Shown here: positions 14,555 to 20,833 of the stretch, one piece after another | How the letters are laid out: every line of letters begins with the position of its first letter | Position numbering within the stretch: the first letter of the stretch is position 1 | From: Alkalibaculum bacchi | GTDB lineage: Bacteria > Bacillota > Clostridia > Eubacteriales > Alkalibacteraceae | Direction of reading: 5' to 3' | DNA length: 20,833 nt | NCBI RefSeq assembly: GCF_937875145.1 | Contig: NZ_CALNCS010000104.1 | Location: forward strand, 1-20,833 | Notes under the pieces: generated by a model | The model's database searches: none | What the model saw: only the letters and a program-made list of their open reading frames with translations | What the model was told of the DNA's origin: nothing | Program-made: the position numbers and the translations under genes

Positions 14555-14881
14555 CTACTTGTTAAATGTTTCTCCGCACTTTTTACAGTATCTTACTTTT
14601 GAACCATCTTCTAAGAATTTCTTCCCAACTCGAACGCCTTTTTGGCATTTTTCACAGTATAATAATACATTAGAAGCGTGGATTTTTCCTTCTTTTTTTA
14701 CGATACCGCCTTGTGGCGATTGTTGTGAAGGTTTCATATGTTTTGTAATGATATTAACACCTTCAACGACTACTCTATTTTCTTTAGGGTAAACAGCTAA
14801 GACTTTGCCTTTAACGCCTTTGCTCTTACCTGCGTTTACCATAACTATATCATCTTTTTTTACATGGACTTTGTTAGCCAA
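14555..14881 (-). CDS. rplX: 50S ribosomal protein L24 with C-terminal four-cysteine cluster
   Basis: L24 is an assembly initiator that binds the 5' end of 23S rRNA. It has an N-terminal KOW fold (VKKDDIVMVNAGKSKGVKGK). The open frame reaches a GTG at 14890, but that codon overlaps the AGGAGGTG ribosome-binding site, so I choose the TTG at 14879-14881 (108 residues, MANKVHVKKDD). The C-terminal region holds C76, C79, C99 and C102, a zinc-ribbon-like CxxC pair found in many Firmicutes L24 proteins. It lies 15 bases after rplN. Confidence 0.95.
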   Translation of the reverse strand: MANKVHVKKDDIVMVNAGKSKGVKGKVLAVYPKENRVVVEGVNIITKHMKPSQQSPQGGIVKKEGKIHASNVLLYCEKCQKGVRVGKKFLEDGSKVRYCKKCGETFNK

Positions 14882-14896
14882 TAAAGTCACCTCCTC

Positions 14897-15265
14897 TTAT
14901 AGTACCTCTGGTGCTAGGGACAATATTTTCATAAATTTCTTTTCTCTTAGCTCTCTAGCTACAGGTCCGAATATACGAGTTCCTCTTGGTTGTTGATCAT
15001 CTTTGATGATAACAGCAGCGTTTTGATCGAATGCAATATAGCTTCCGTCATTTCTTCTAGTAGATTTTTTTGTTCGAACTACTACCGCTTTTACTACCTC
15101 ACCTTTTTTAACAACACCGCCTGGCGTTGCGCTTTTTACAGAACAAACAATTATATCTCCAACTTTTGCATATCTTTTACCAGAACCGCCTAGAACTCTA
15201 ATACATAAAAGTTCTTTCGCCCCAGTATTGTCTGCAACTTTTAGTCTAGTTTCTTGTTGTATCAT
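14897..15265 (-). CDS. rplN: 50S ribosomal protein L14
   Basis: L14 forms intersubunit bridges near the factor-binding region and is the docking site of the silencing factor RsfS. The 122-residue product has MIQQETRLKVADNTGAKELL, the signature KVGDIIVCSVKSATPGGVVK and the ending ARELREKKFMKILSLAPEVL. The ATG at 15263-15265 follows GGGAGGTA. It is 28 bases after rpsQ. The length and sequence are standard. Confidence 0.98.
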   Translation of the reverse strand: MIQQETRLKVADNTGAKELLCIRVLGGSGKRYAKVGDIIVCSVKSATPGGVVKKGEVVKAVVVRTKKSTRRNDGSYIAFDQNAAVIIKDDQQPRGTRIFGPVARELREKKFMKILSLAPEVL

Positions 15266-15293
15266 AACTATTACCTCCCTTCAGCACCGGTAA

Positions 15294-15548
15294 TTATTGT
15301 GCCTTTTTAACGATGTCGATCATTCTCCATCTTTTGTCTTTACTTAAAGGTCTTGTTTCCATTAATTTTACTGTATCGCCAGTTTTGCATACATTTTCTT
15401 CGTCATGCGCTTTAAACTTTACTGTTTTTTTAACTCGTTTATTGTAAAGAGGGTGCTTTACAAAAGTCTCAACAGCAACGACGATCGTTTTGTCCATTTT
15501 ATCACTGACAACTTTTCCGACTATCGTCTTTCTAAATGCTCTTTCCAC
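15294..15548 (-). CDS. rpsQ: 30S ribosomal protein S17
   Basis: S17 is a primary 16S rRNA binder with an OB-fold. The 84-residue product has KTIVGKVVSDKMDKTIVVAV, then VKHPLYNKRVKKTVKFKAHD and the ending ETRPLSKDKRWRMIDIVKKA, all family-typical. The start is GTG at 15546-15548, with AGGAGG eight bases upstream. It lies 21 bases after rpmC and 28 bases before rplN. Confidence 0.97.
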   Translation of the reverse strand: MERAFRKTIVGKVVSDKMDKTIVVAVETFVKHPLYNKRVKKTVKFKAHDEENVCKTGDTVKLMETRPLSKDKRWRMIDIVKKAQ

Positions 15549-15569
15549 TAGTCAGACCTCCTTCTTTCA

Positions 15570-15773
15570 TTAAGCTTCTATTACTTTTATTTCACGTTCT
15601 CTAAGAATTGTTTTTACCTTTGCATAAGTTCTTTTTACTTCTCTTATTCTCATTGGGTTATCCAATTGACCAGTTGCCATTTGAAATCTTAGATTAAATA
15701 ATTCTTCTTTTAAATCAACTAATTTCTGATTTAATTCTGGAGTAGTTAGCTCTCTAATCTCTTTAGCCTTCAT
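15570..15773 (-). CDS. rpmC: 50S ribosomal protein L29
   Basis: L29 sits next to L23 at the exit-tunnel rim. The longest frame begins at 15800 within rplP, but I choose the ATG at 15771-15773 (67 residues), which gives the canonical MKAKEIRELTTPEL start. GGTGGA lies about eight bases upstream. The two-helix hairpin is visible: the ELFNLRFQMATGQLDNP stretch, then IREVKRTYAKVKTILRERE. It overlaps the end of rplP by 11 bases, so translation is probably coupled. Confidence 0.96.
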   Translation of the reverse strand: MKAKEIRELTTPELNQKLVDLKEELFNLRFQMATGQLDNPMRIREVKRTYAKVKTILREREIKVIEA

Positions 15774-16209
15774 CGGATTGTCCACCCACTTCCTCTTCAA
15801 TATCCTTGCGTGATATAAATTTTGTCTTTATAGGTAGTTTATGCTGTGCTAGTCTCATAGCTTCACGAGCTAGCTCTTCTGATACACCAGCAATTTCAAA
15901 CATTACTCTACCTGGTTTAACTACTGCTACCCAGTATTCTGGTGAACCCTTACCAGAACCCATTCGAGTTTCAGCAGGTTTTTGAGTGACTGGTTTGTCT
16001 GGGAAAATCTTAATCCAAACTTGACCACCTCTTTTTATATATCTTGTCATCGCAACACGAGCTGCTTCAATTTGTCTTGAAGTAATCCAGCCTGGCTCAG
16101 TAGCCTGAATTGCGTATTCTCCGTAAGTTATCGTATTGCCTCGAGTTGCTTTGCCTTTCATTCGGCCTCTGAACACTCTTCTTCTCTTTACTCTTTTAGG
16201 CATTAACAT
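15763..16209 (-). CDS. rplP: 50S ribosomal protein L16
   Basis: L16 sits near the A and P sites of the large subunit and aids tRNA positioning. The 148-residue product starts MLMPKRVKRRRVFRGRMKGK, contains ARVAMTRYIKRGGQVWIKIF and the conserved TQKPAETRMGSGKGSPEYWV. The MLMPKR start at 16207-16209 is supported by GGAGG eight to nine bases upstream. The C-terminal tail (EEEVGGQSDEG) is acidic and slightly long. It overlaps rpmC by 11 bases and follows rpsC after 17. Confidence 0.97.
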   Translation of the reverse strand: MLMPKRVKRRRVFRGRMKGKATRGNTITYGEYAIQATEPGWITSRQIEAARVAMTRYIKRGGQVWIKIFPDKPVTQKPAETRMGSGKGSPEYWVAVVKPGRVMFEIAGVSEELAREAMRLAQHKLPIKTKFISRKDIEEEVGGQSDEG

Positions 16210-16226
16210 AACGGTATCCTCCTTCC

Positions 16227-16880
16227 TTAGTTCTTCTTGCTAACCTTCTTTTCAGGAAGAACTTCTCCTTTATTTATCCATACTTTAATTCCTATTTTTC
16301 CATAAGTTGTGTTTGCTTCAGCAAAACCATATTCGATATCTGCTCTAAGTGTATGAAGTGGCACATTGCCTTCGCTATAATGCTCTCTTCTTGCCATTTC
16401 AGCACCGTTTAAACGTCCTGATATGCCAGTTTTAATACCTAAAGCACCAAATCTCATAGCTCTGCTAATTGCTTGCTTCATAGCTCTTCTAAAAGAAACT
16501 CTTCTTTCGATTTGAGATGCAATGTTTTCAGCAACTAATTGAGCGTCAACATCTACTTGTTTTACTTCTACGATATTAATGAAAATATTTTTACCTGTTT
16601 TCTTAGCAATCTCTTGTCTAAGAGCCTCAATACCAGCTCCGCCCTTACCGATAATCATACCTGGTTTAGCTGTGTAGATGTGAATTTTAACTCTATTTGC
16701 GTATCTTTCAATTTCAATTTTAGATACACCTGCTTGAAACTGTGTTTTCTTAATAAATTTTCTAATTTTATTATCTTCTATTAATAAGTCTGCAAAGTCT
16801 TTATCTTTTGCATACCATCTAGTACTCCAGTCTTTAATAACGCCAACTCTTAATCCGTGCGGATTTACTTTTTGACCCAC
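16227..16880 (-). CDS. rpsC: 30S ribosomal protein S3
   Basis: S3 lines the mRNA entry tunnel and takes part in ribosomal helicase activity. The 217-residue protein begins GQKVNPHGLRVGVIKDWSTR and has a type-II KH domain with the GKGG loop at 78-81. The C-terminal S3 domain contains GISGRLNGAEMARREHYSEG and TTYGKIGIKVWINKGEV. The start is GTG at 16878-16880, with GGAGGGG seven bases upstream. It lies 14 bases after rplV and 17 before rplP. Confidence 0.98.
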   Translation of the reverse strand: MGQKVNPHGLRVGVIKDWSTRWYAKDKDFADLLIEDNKIRKFIKKTQFQAGVSKIEIERYANRVKIHIYTAKPGMIIGKGGAGIEALRQEIAKKTGKNIFINIVEVKQVDVDAQLVAENIASQIERRVSFRRAMKQAISRAMRFGALGIKTGISGRLNGAEMARREHYSEGNVPLHTLRADIEYGFAEANTTYGKIGIKVWINKGEVLPEKKVSKKN

Positions 16881-16894
16881 TAATTATCCCCTCC

Positions 16895-17230
16895 TCACTC
16901 TTTTTCTTTCAACACAACAGATATATGACTGCTTCTCTTTTTGATTACGCTCGCTCTACCCATAGAACCTGCTCTAAATCTCTTTAAGGTAGGACCTTGA
17001 TTTGCACAAATCTCAGCGATATACAAGTTTGCAGGATCCATATCATAATTATTTTCAGCGTTTGCAGCAGCAGACTTTACTAATTTTTCTACAACTTTTG
17101 CTGATTTATTTGGTGTCAATGCTAATATATTTAACGCTTCACCTAGCTTTTTTCCTCTAATTAAATCGATAACTAATTTCGCTTTTCTAGGGGGAATCCC
17201 TATATATTTAACTGTAGCTTTAGCTTCCAA
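16895..17230 (-). CDS. rplV: 50S ribosomal protein L22
   Basis: L22 spans the large subunit and forms the tunnel constriction with L4; its hairpin is a site of macrolide resistance changes. The 111-residue product has AKATVKYIGIPPRKAKLVID, the ALTPNKSAKVVEKLVKSAAA helix and the beta-hairpin with GPTLKRFRAGSMGRASVIKK. No unusual hairpin length was noted. The start is TTG at 17228-17230 with AGGAGG eight bases upstream. It lies 22 bases after rpsS. Confidence 0.97.
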   Translation of the reverse strand: MEAKATVKYIGIPPRKAKLVIDLIRGKKLGEALNILALTPNKSAKVVEKLVKSAAANAENNYDMDPANLYIAEICANQGPTLKRFRAGSMGRASVIKKRSSHISVVLKEKE

Positions 17231-17252
17231 TTAGTATACCTCCTTCCAAACC

Positions 17253-17534
17253 TTATTTTCTAACACCTGAAGTTTTTTCTCCTGCATGACCTCTAAATGT
17301 TCTAGTAGGAGCAAATTCACCTAATTTATGGCCTACCATATCTTCAGATATATAAACAGGAACGTGTTTTCTTCCATCATAAACTGCAATAGTATGACCT
17401 ATCATTTGTGGAAAAATTGTTGAACTTCTTGACCAAGTCTTAATGACTTTCTTTTCATTCTTTTCGTTCATTTCTTCAATTCTTTTTAAGAGTCTTTCTT
17501 GTACAAAAGGGCCCTTCTTTACCGATCTACTCAT
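17253..17534 (-). CDS. rpsS: 30S ribosomal protein S19
   Basis: S19 is in the small-subunit head and bridges to the large subunit with S13. The 93-residue product begins MSRSVKKGPFVQERLLKRIE and has the core TWSRSSTIFPQMIGHTIAVY and ending KLGEFAPTRTFRGHAGEKTS. The ATG at 17532-17534 has a GAGGAGG further upstream. It lies 23 bases after rplB and 22 before rplV. Complete and ordinary. Confidence 0.98.
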   Translation of the reverse strand: MSRSVKKGPFVQERLLKRIEEMNEKNEKKVIKTWSRSSTIFPQMIGHTIAVYDGRKHVPVYISEDMVGHKLGEFAPTRTFRGHAGEKTSGVRK

Positions 17535-17557
17535 GGGCTAGTTACCTCCTCTCAGTG

Positions 17558-18388
17558 CTATTTTTTTCTACCTCTAACGATATACTTATTAGATGGTTTA
17601 TTTTTGTTTCTTGTCTTGTATCCAAGTGCAGGTTTACCCCATGGAGTTGATGGACCTGGTCGGCCAATTGGAGTTCTACCTTCACCTCCACCGTGAGGGT
17701 GATCGTTAGGATTCATTACAGAACCTCTTACAGTTGGTCTGATACCCATATGTCTTACACGTCCAGCTTTACCGATTGTAAGATTACTGTGATCCGTATT
17801 ACCTACTTGTCCAACAGTCGCTCTACACTCTTTACGAACCATCCTCATTTCGCCAGATGGTAGTCTAAGAATAGCATAATTGCCTTCTTTGGCCATTAAC
17901 TGAGCATACGCACCAGCTGATCTTGCCATTTGTCCACCTTTACCTACTTTTAATTCAATATTGTGAACAACTGTACCTACTGGAATACTAGAAAGTGGCA
18001 ATGCATTACCAGTTCTGATATCCGCTTCAGGTCCTGAAACAACTGTGTCGCCTACATGTAAGTCTACAGGAGCAATGATATATCTTTTTTCGCCATCAAC
18101 ATAATGTAGTAATGCGATATTAGATGTTCTATTTGGATCGTATTCGATTGTTGCTACCTTTGCAGGAACACCATCTTTATTTCTCTTAAAATCAATAATT
18201 CTGTATTTTCTTTTTTCTCCACCGCCTCTATGTCTGACAGTGATTTTTCCATTATCATTTCTTCCAGCCTTTTTATTTAAGGGTGCTAGCAAGCTTTTTT
18301 CAGGAGTGTCAGTAGTAATTTCTTCAAATGTACTAACGCTCATGTTTCTTCTAGCTGGGGAAGTAGGTTTGTATACTTTAATACCCAT
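17558..18388 (-). CDS. rplB: 50S ribosomal protein L2
   Basis: L2 is one of the most conserved large-subunit proteins and is needed for subunit association and peptidyl transfer. The 276-residue product has the N-terminal OB-like region with VRHRGGGEKRKYRIIDFKRN, and the C-terminal segment MNPNDHPHGGGEGRTPIGRP. The latter contains the conserved histidine region near the peptidyl-transferase centre. The ATG at 18386-18388 follows AAGGAGG. It lies 37 bases after rplW and 23 before rpsS. Confidence 0.98.
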   Translation of the reverse strand: MGIKVYKPTSPARRNMSVSTFEEITTDTPEKSLLAPLNKKAGRNDNGKITVRHRGGGEKRKYRIIDFKRNKDGVPAKVATIEYDPNRTSNIALLHYVDGEKRYIIAPVDLHVGDTVVSGPEADIRTGNALPLSSIPVGTVVHNIELKVGKGGQMARSAGAYAQLMAKEGNYAILRLPSGEMRMVRKECRATVGQVGNTDHSNLTIGKAGRVRHMGIRPTVRGSVMNPNDHPHGGGEGRTPIGRPGPSTPWGKPALGYKTRNKNKPSNKYIVRGRKK

Positions 18389-18425
18389 TTATTCTTACCT
18401 CCTTGTGCTATAGATTATCAAACTT

Positions 18426-18716
18426 TTAGAGTCCTTCAAAGAATTGAATTTCTTTGCTATCTTCTGTTAATTTGACAATTGCTTTTTTCCAATCAGATCT
18501 TTTTCCAACGAATCTTCCCATACGTTTTTTCTTGCCAGTCATGTTCATTGTATATACTTTTTCTACTTTTACGCCGAACACTGTTTCCACTGCGTTTGCG
18601 ATTTGAACTTTGTTCGCTTTTTTCATTACTTTAAAAGTATATTTCTTTTCAGCCATGTCATCCATGCTTTTTTCAGTAACGATTGGCTTTACGATAATAT
18701 CATGAGGACTTAACAT
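18426..18716 (-). CDS. rplW: 50S ribosomal protein L23
   Basis: L23 sits at the tunnel exit and is the docking site for trigger factor and the signal recognition particle. The 96-residue product starts MLSPHDIIVKPIVTEKSM and has KYTFKVMKKANKVQIANAVE and FGVKVEKVYTMNMTGKKKRM, the typical globular fold and extended loop. Its ATG overlaps the rplD stop by one base (TAATG), so the two are coupled. rplB follows after 37 bases, the widest gap in the S10 half. Confidence 0.98.
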   Translation of the reverse strand: MLSPHDIIVKPIVTEKSMDDMAEKKYTFKVMKKANKVQIANAVETVFGVKVEKVYTMNMTGKKKRMGRFVGKRSDWKKAIVKLTEDSKEIQFFEGL

Positions 18717-19336
18717 TATGCGTACACCTCCTCAATTTTTTGAGCAGCTTCTTTTGTCACAACCAATTGATAGTATTTCAACATATCGTACACATTTAAA
18801 CTATCAACTGTCACTGTTGCAACATCAGGAATATTTCTAGCTGATTTATATACATTTTCATCACTGTTTGCTAAAACAAGCAATGCTTTGTTTGCATTTA
18901 CATTTTTCAGTACTTCAATCATCTCTTTTGTCTTTGGAGCATCAAAGTTTAAACTATCTAATACAATTAGCTCGTTATCTAGTACTTTTGAAGACAATAC
19001 AGATTTCATTGCTAATCTTCTCATCTTTTTGTTTACTTTTTGTGAGTAATCTCTTGGCTTAGGAGCGAATATAACGCCGCCACCCTTCCATAGTGGTGAA
19101 CGGATGCTACCTGCTCTAGCGCGACCTGTTCCCTTTTGTCTCCAAGGTTTTCTTCCGCCGCCTCTTACTTCTGATCTTGTTTTTGTTGATTGAGTGCCTT
19201 GTCTTTTGTTAGCAAGTTGAGCTACTACCACTTGATGTACAACTGCTTCATTAGGTTCAATTGCAAAAACATCATCGTTTAAATTTATTTCTTCAACTTT
19301 TTCGCCTTTAATATTTAAAACATCAACTTTTGCCAT
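18716..19336 (-). CDS. rplD: 50S ribosomal protein L4
   Basis: L4 lines the exit-tunnel constriction and, in gammaproteobacteria, represses the S10 operon through its leader. The 206-residue product has the extended loop KTRSEVRGGGRKPWRQKGTG with RARAGSIRSPLWKGGGVIFA, and the C-terminal Rossmann-like half with ATVTVDSLNVYDMLKYYQLV. The ATG at 19334-19336 follows AAGGAGG. It lies 21 bases after rplC. Whether it also controls this operon cannot be told from the sequence. Confidence 0.98.
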   Translation of the reverse strand: MAKVDVLNIKGEKVEEINLNDDVFAIEPNEAVVHQVVVAQLANKRQGTQSTKTRSEVRGGGRKPWRQKGTGRARAGSIRSPLWKGGGVIFAPKPRDYSQKVNKKMRRLAMKSVLSSKVLDNELIVLDSLNFDAPKTKEMIEVLKNVNANKALLVLANSDENVYKSARNIPDVATVTVDSLNVYDMLKYYQLVVTKEAAQKIEEVYA

Positions 19337-19357
19337 TCCTAGTCCTCCTTCCTTATA

Positions 19358-19993
19358 TTACTTTGAGCTCTTAACTGAATCCTTGATAGTGACTACACTT
19401 CCTCGAATTCCTGGAACTGCGCCTTTAACAAGTAATAAATTTCTGTCAGCGTCTACTCTAACGACTTCTAAATTTTGAACCGTTACTTTTTCATTACCCA
19501 TTTGTCCTGGTAGTTTTTTACCTTTTCTAACTCTTGAAGGGCTAGATGAACCACCCATTGAACCAGGGCTTCTATGATATTTAGAACCGTGCTTCATAGG
19601 TCCTCTAGATTGTCCGTGTCGTTTTATAACACCTGCAAAACCTTTACCTTTAGAAGTACCTGTTATATCAATTTTATCTCCAGCTTCAAATACATCTGCC
19701 TTTAATTCTTGACCAACTTCGTATGCAGAAATATCTTCTAGCTTAAACTCTCTTAACACTCTCATGTAATCGACGTTTACTTTATCAAAATGGCCTTTTA
19801 TAGGCTTTGTTACTTTGCTTTCCTTCACCTGTTTATAACCAATTTGAAGGGCACTATAACCATCTACTTCTTGATTTTTAATTTGTACTACTTTACAAGG
19901 ACCAACTTCTACAACCGTCACTGGTACCATTTGACCTTCTGCGTTAAATATTTGAGTCATTCCTACTTTTTTTCCAATAATAGCTTTCTTCAA
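19358..19993 (-). CDS. rplC: 50S ribosomal protein L3
   Basis: L3 starts large-subunit assembly and reaches toward the peptidyl-transferase centre. The 211-residue product has KKAIIGKKVGMTQIFNAEGQ at the N-terminus, and the long central loop with KGKGFAGVIKRHGQSRGPMK, HRSPGSMGGSSSPSRVRKG and LPGQMGNEKVT, whose glutamine is methylated in some bacteria. The start is TTG at 19991-19993, with AGGAGG eight bases upstream. It lies 52 bases after rpsJ. Confidence 0.97.
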   Translation of the reverse strand: MKKAIIGKKVGMTQIFNAEGQMVPVTVVEVGPCKVVQIKNQEVDGYSALQIGYKQVKESKVTKPIKGHFDKVNVDYMRVLREFKLEDISAYEVGQELKADVFEAGDKIDITGTSKGKGFAGVIKRHGQSRGPMKHGSKYHRSPGSMGGSSSPSRVRKGKKLPGQMGNEKVTVQNLEVVRVDADRNLLLVKGAVPGIRGSVVTIKDSVKSSK

Positions 19994-20045
19994 TCGTTAC
20001 ACCTCCTATATCAGCGGATTGCTCAGGGCAATCATAATACCTTTT

Positions 20046-20354
20046 TTAAAGTTTTATTTCAATGTCGACACCTGCAGGTAAATCTAATCTCATAAGAGCA
20101 TCTACTGTCTTTGGTGTTGGATTTAAGATATCGACTAATCTTTTATGTGTTCTCATTTCGAATTGTTCTCTAGAGTCTTTGTATTTGTGTACTGCTCTAA
20201 GAATAGTAATGATTTCTTTATCCGTTGGCAATGGCACAGGACCTGACACTTCAGCACCAGTTCTCTTTGCCGTTTCTACAATTTTTAAAGCAGATTGATC
20301 TAATACCTTGTGATCATATGCCTTAAGTCGAATTCTAATTTTTTGTTTTGCCAT
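20046..20354 (-). CDS. rpsJ: 30S ribosomal protein S10 (NusE)
   Basis: S10 is part of the small-subunit head and, as NusE, links RNA polymerase NusG to the leading ribosome and to antitermination. The 102-residue product begins MAKQKIRIRLKAYDHKVLDQ, has ETAKRTGAEVSGPVPLPTD and ends LMRLDLPAGVDIEIKL, standard throughout. The ATG at 20352-20354 follows a strong GAGGAGGGG. It is the first gene of the long ribosomal transcript, behind a promoter and a leader of about 190 bases. Confidence 0.98.
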   Translation of the reverse strand: MAKQKIRIRLKAYDHKVLDQSALKIVETAKRTGAEVSGPVPLPTDKEIITILRAVHKYKDSREQFEMRTHKRLVDILNPTPKTVDALMRLDLPAGVDIEIKL

Positions 20355-20544
20355 ACCTAAATTCCCCTCCTCGAAAATTTTTATTAGGTACGACTTATAT
20401 CCTTAGGAACACCCTGCCTGGTGTTTCATTATTAAAAAACAATGAATTTCCCCAAAAATAACGTCGCCCGATTCATGATCTGGACTACTCCGTGAAAATT
20501 CCCTATTGCATAGCTACCTTTCACTTCATCGCATTTGTCACAGC
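20355..20544 (-). promoter_or_regulatory. Structured leader of the S10-spc-alpha transcript
   Basis: Three hairpins can be drawn in the RNA. The first has arms 20492-20497 and 20519-20524, with an inner 4-bp stem 503-506/510-513 counted from 20000. The second is a 9-bp stem, arms 20425-20433 and 20438-20446, with a four-base loop. The third is a 6-bp stem, arms 20408-20413 and 20420-20425. The last two share base 20425, so they may compete at the base. None ends in a long T-tract, so these are not plain terminators. I do not recognise a named leader family. Confidence 0.55.
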
Positions 20545-20550
20545 TTACAT

Positions 20551-20579
20551 ATTATATAATAACTAGAACTTGGATACAA
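20551..20579 (-). promoter_or_regulatory. Probable promoter for the S10-spc-alpha operon
   Basis: A perfect -10 TATAAT (minus strand, 20551-20556) lies 17 bases after TTGTAT (20574-20579), which keeps the TTG of the -35 consensus. The DNA upstream (20580-20680) is very AT-rich with A- and T-runs, as in UP elements. The start would fall near 20544, giving a leader of about 190 bases. Confidence 0.7.
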
Positions 20580-20756
20580 GTTTTTTTGTGTATTTTTTTA
20601 AATAATTTACTTATTTTTTCGAAATGCTTGTTTATTCATTAAAAATCTACTTATTATTTGTTTTATTTAGCTCGAAATAGAAATTTTAGTCACCAATAGT
20701 GACTTGACGTAAAAGAAATACCCTTAGGATAGGCTAGTACTTTGAAATTACGACTA
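20580..20756. other. AT-rich spacer between tuf terminator and S10 promoter
   Basis: No coding frame is evident. It holds A/T-rich tracts next to the promoter and a 6-bp inverted repeat (agtcac/gtgact around 20689-20705, five-base loop) without a T-tract. A short motif, TCCTAAGG(A/G)TAT on the minus strand, occurs here near 20719-20730 and again in the leader near 20398-20409. Confidence 0.4.
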
Positions 20757-20785
20757 ATAAAAAAAGGGCCTTAGCCCTTTTTTTA
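20757..20785. terminator. Intrinsic terminator after tuf
   Basis: A GGGC/GCCC stem (20766-20769 and 20774-20777) with a four-base loop is extended by A-runs on the left and T-runs on the right that pair with each other. In the direction of tuf transcription the hairpin is followed by seven T's. It begins directly at the tuf stop codon and separates tuf from the S10 promoter. Confidence 0.85.
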
Positions 20786-20833
20786 TTATAGAATTTCAGA
20801 TATAACTCCTGAACCTACTGTTCTTCCGCCTTC
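20786..20833 (-). CDS. tuf: Elongation factor Tu, C-terminal end (partial)
   Basis: Only the last 15 codons and the stop lie in the window; they read EGGRTVGSGVISEIL, the conserved end of EF-Tu domain 3. EF-Tu carries aminoacyl-tRNA to the ribosome. The rest of the gene lies beyond the right edge. tuf directly upstream of rpsJ, as the end of an rpsL-rpsG-fusA-tuf unit, is the usual bacterial order. A terminator follows at once, so the S10 genes appear to depend mainly on their own promoter. Confidence 0.93.
   Translation of the reverse strand, partial: EGGRTVGSGVISEIL

Noticed and set aside
20686..20708. Inverted repeat agtcac/gtgact as a terminator
   Set aside because: Neither strand has a T-tract after it, and the real tuf terminator is already present at 20757-20785.
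1..20833. CRISPR arrays, tRNA or rRNA genes, toxin-antitoxin or defence genes
   Set aside because: No regularly spaced repeats, tRNA-like cloverleaf or rRNA segments, and no unexplained gene cluster, were seen.

Overview
The window is the large ribosomal-protein (S10-spc-alpha) cluster of a low-GC Gram-positive bacterium, most likely a member of the Clostridia. The base composition is AT-rich and Shine-Dalgarno sequences are strong (AGGAGG). rpsD lies inside the alpha segment, and a small KOW-domain gene sits between map and infA, an arrangement I associate with Clostridia. The ecfA1-ecfA2-ecfT-truA block followed by rplM-rpsI is typical of Firmicutes. I cannot name a genus from sequence alone.

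Apart from one integrase at the left edge, all genes are on the minus strand, so transcription runs from right to left. The right edge holds the last 15 codons of tuf (EF-Tu) and its terminator, then a gap of about 400 bases with a promoter and a structured leader. The series then reads rpsJ, rplC, rplD, rplW, rplB, rpsS, rplV, rpsC, rplP, rpmC, rpsQ, rplN, rplX, rplE, rpsN, rpsH, rplF, rplR, rpsE, rpmD, rplO, secY, adk, map, KOW gene, infA, rpmJ, rpsM, rpsK, rpsD, rpoA, rplQ. A hairpin terminator or attenuator separates rplQ from ecfA1-ecfA2-ecfT-truA. These four overlapping genes encode the shared energy-coupling module for vitamin and metal uptake and a tRNA pseudouridine synthase. rplM-rpsI follow with their own near-consensus promoter and a probable L13-binding leader, and end at a bidirectional terminator.

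The genes work together in making and running ribosomes: ribosomal proteins, RNA polymerase alpha, initiation factor 1, the protein-export channel, N-terminal methionine removal and adenylate balance. Ten genes start at TTG or GTG, and five predicted starts differ from the longest open frame (rplM, infA, rpsE, rplX, rpmC). Two genes (rpmJ, rpmD) were found by translating gaps by hand.

The left edge (bases 1-593) is accessory DNA. It is the catalytic half of a phage/ICE-type tyrosine recombinase, tail to tail with rpsI. Its reading frame is shifted just after the catalytic tyrosine by one extra A in an A7 run, and its original C-terminus is encoded by the same hairpin that serves as terminator for both convergent genes. 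I found no undescribed multi-gene system here. The items most worth a second look are this integrase/terminator overlap, the rpsJ leader, and a possible ribosome-binding-site sequestering pair ahead of rpoA.
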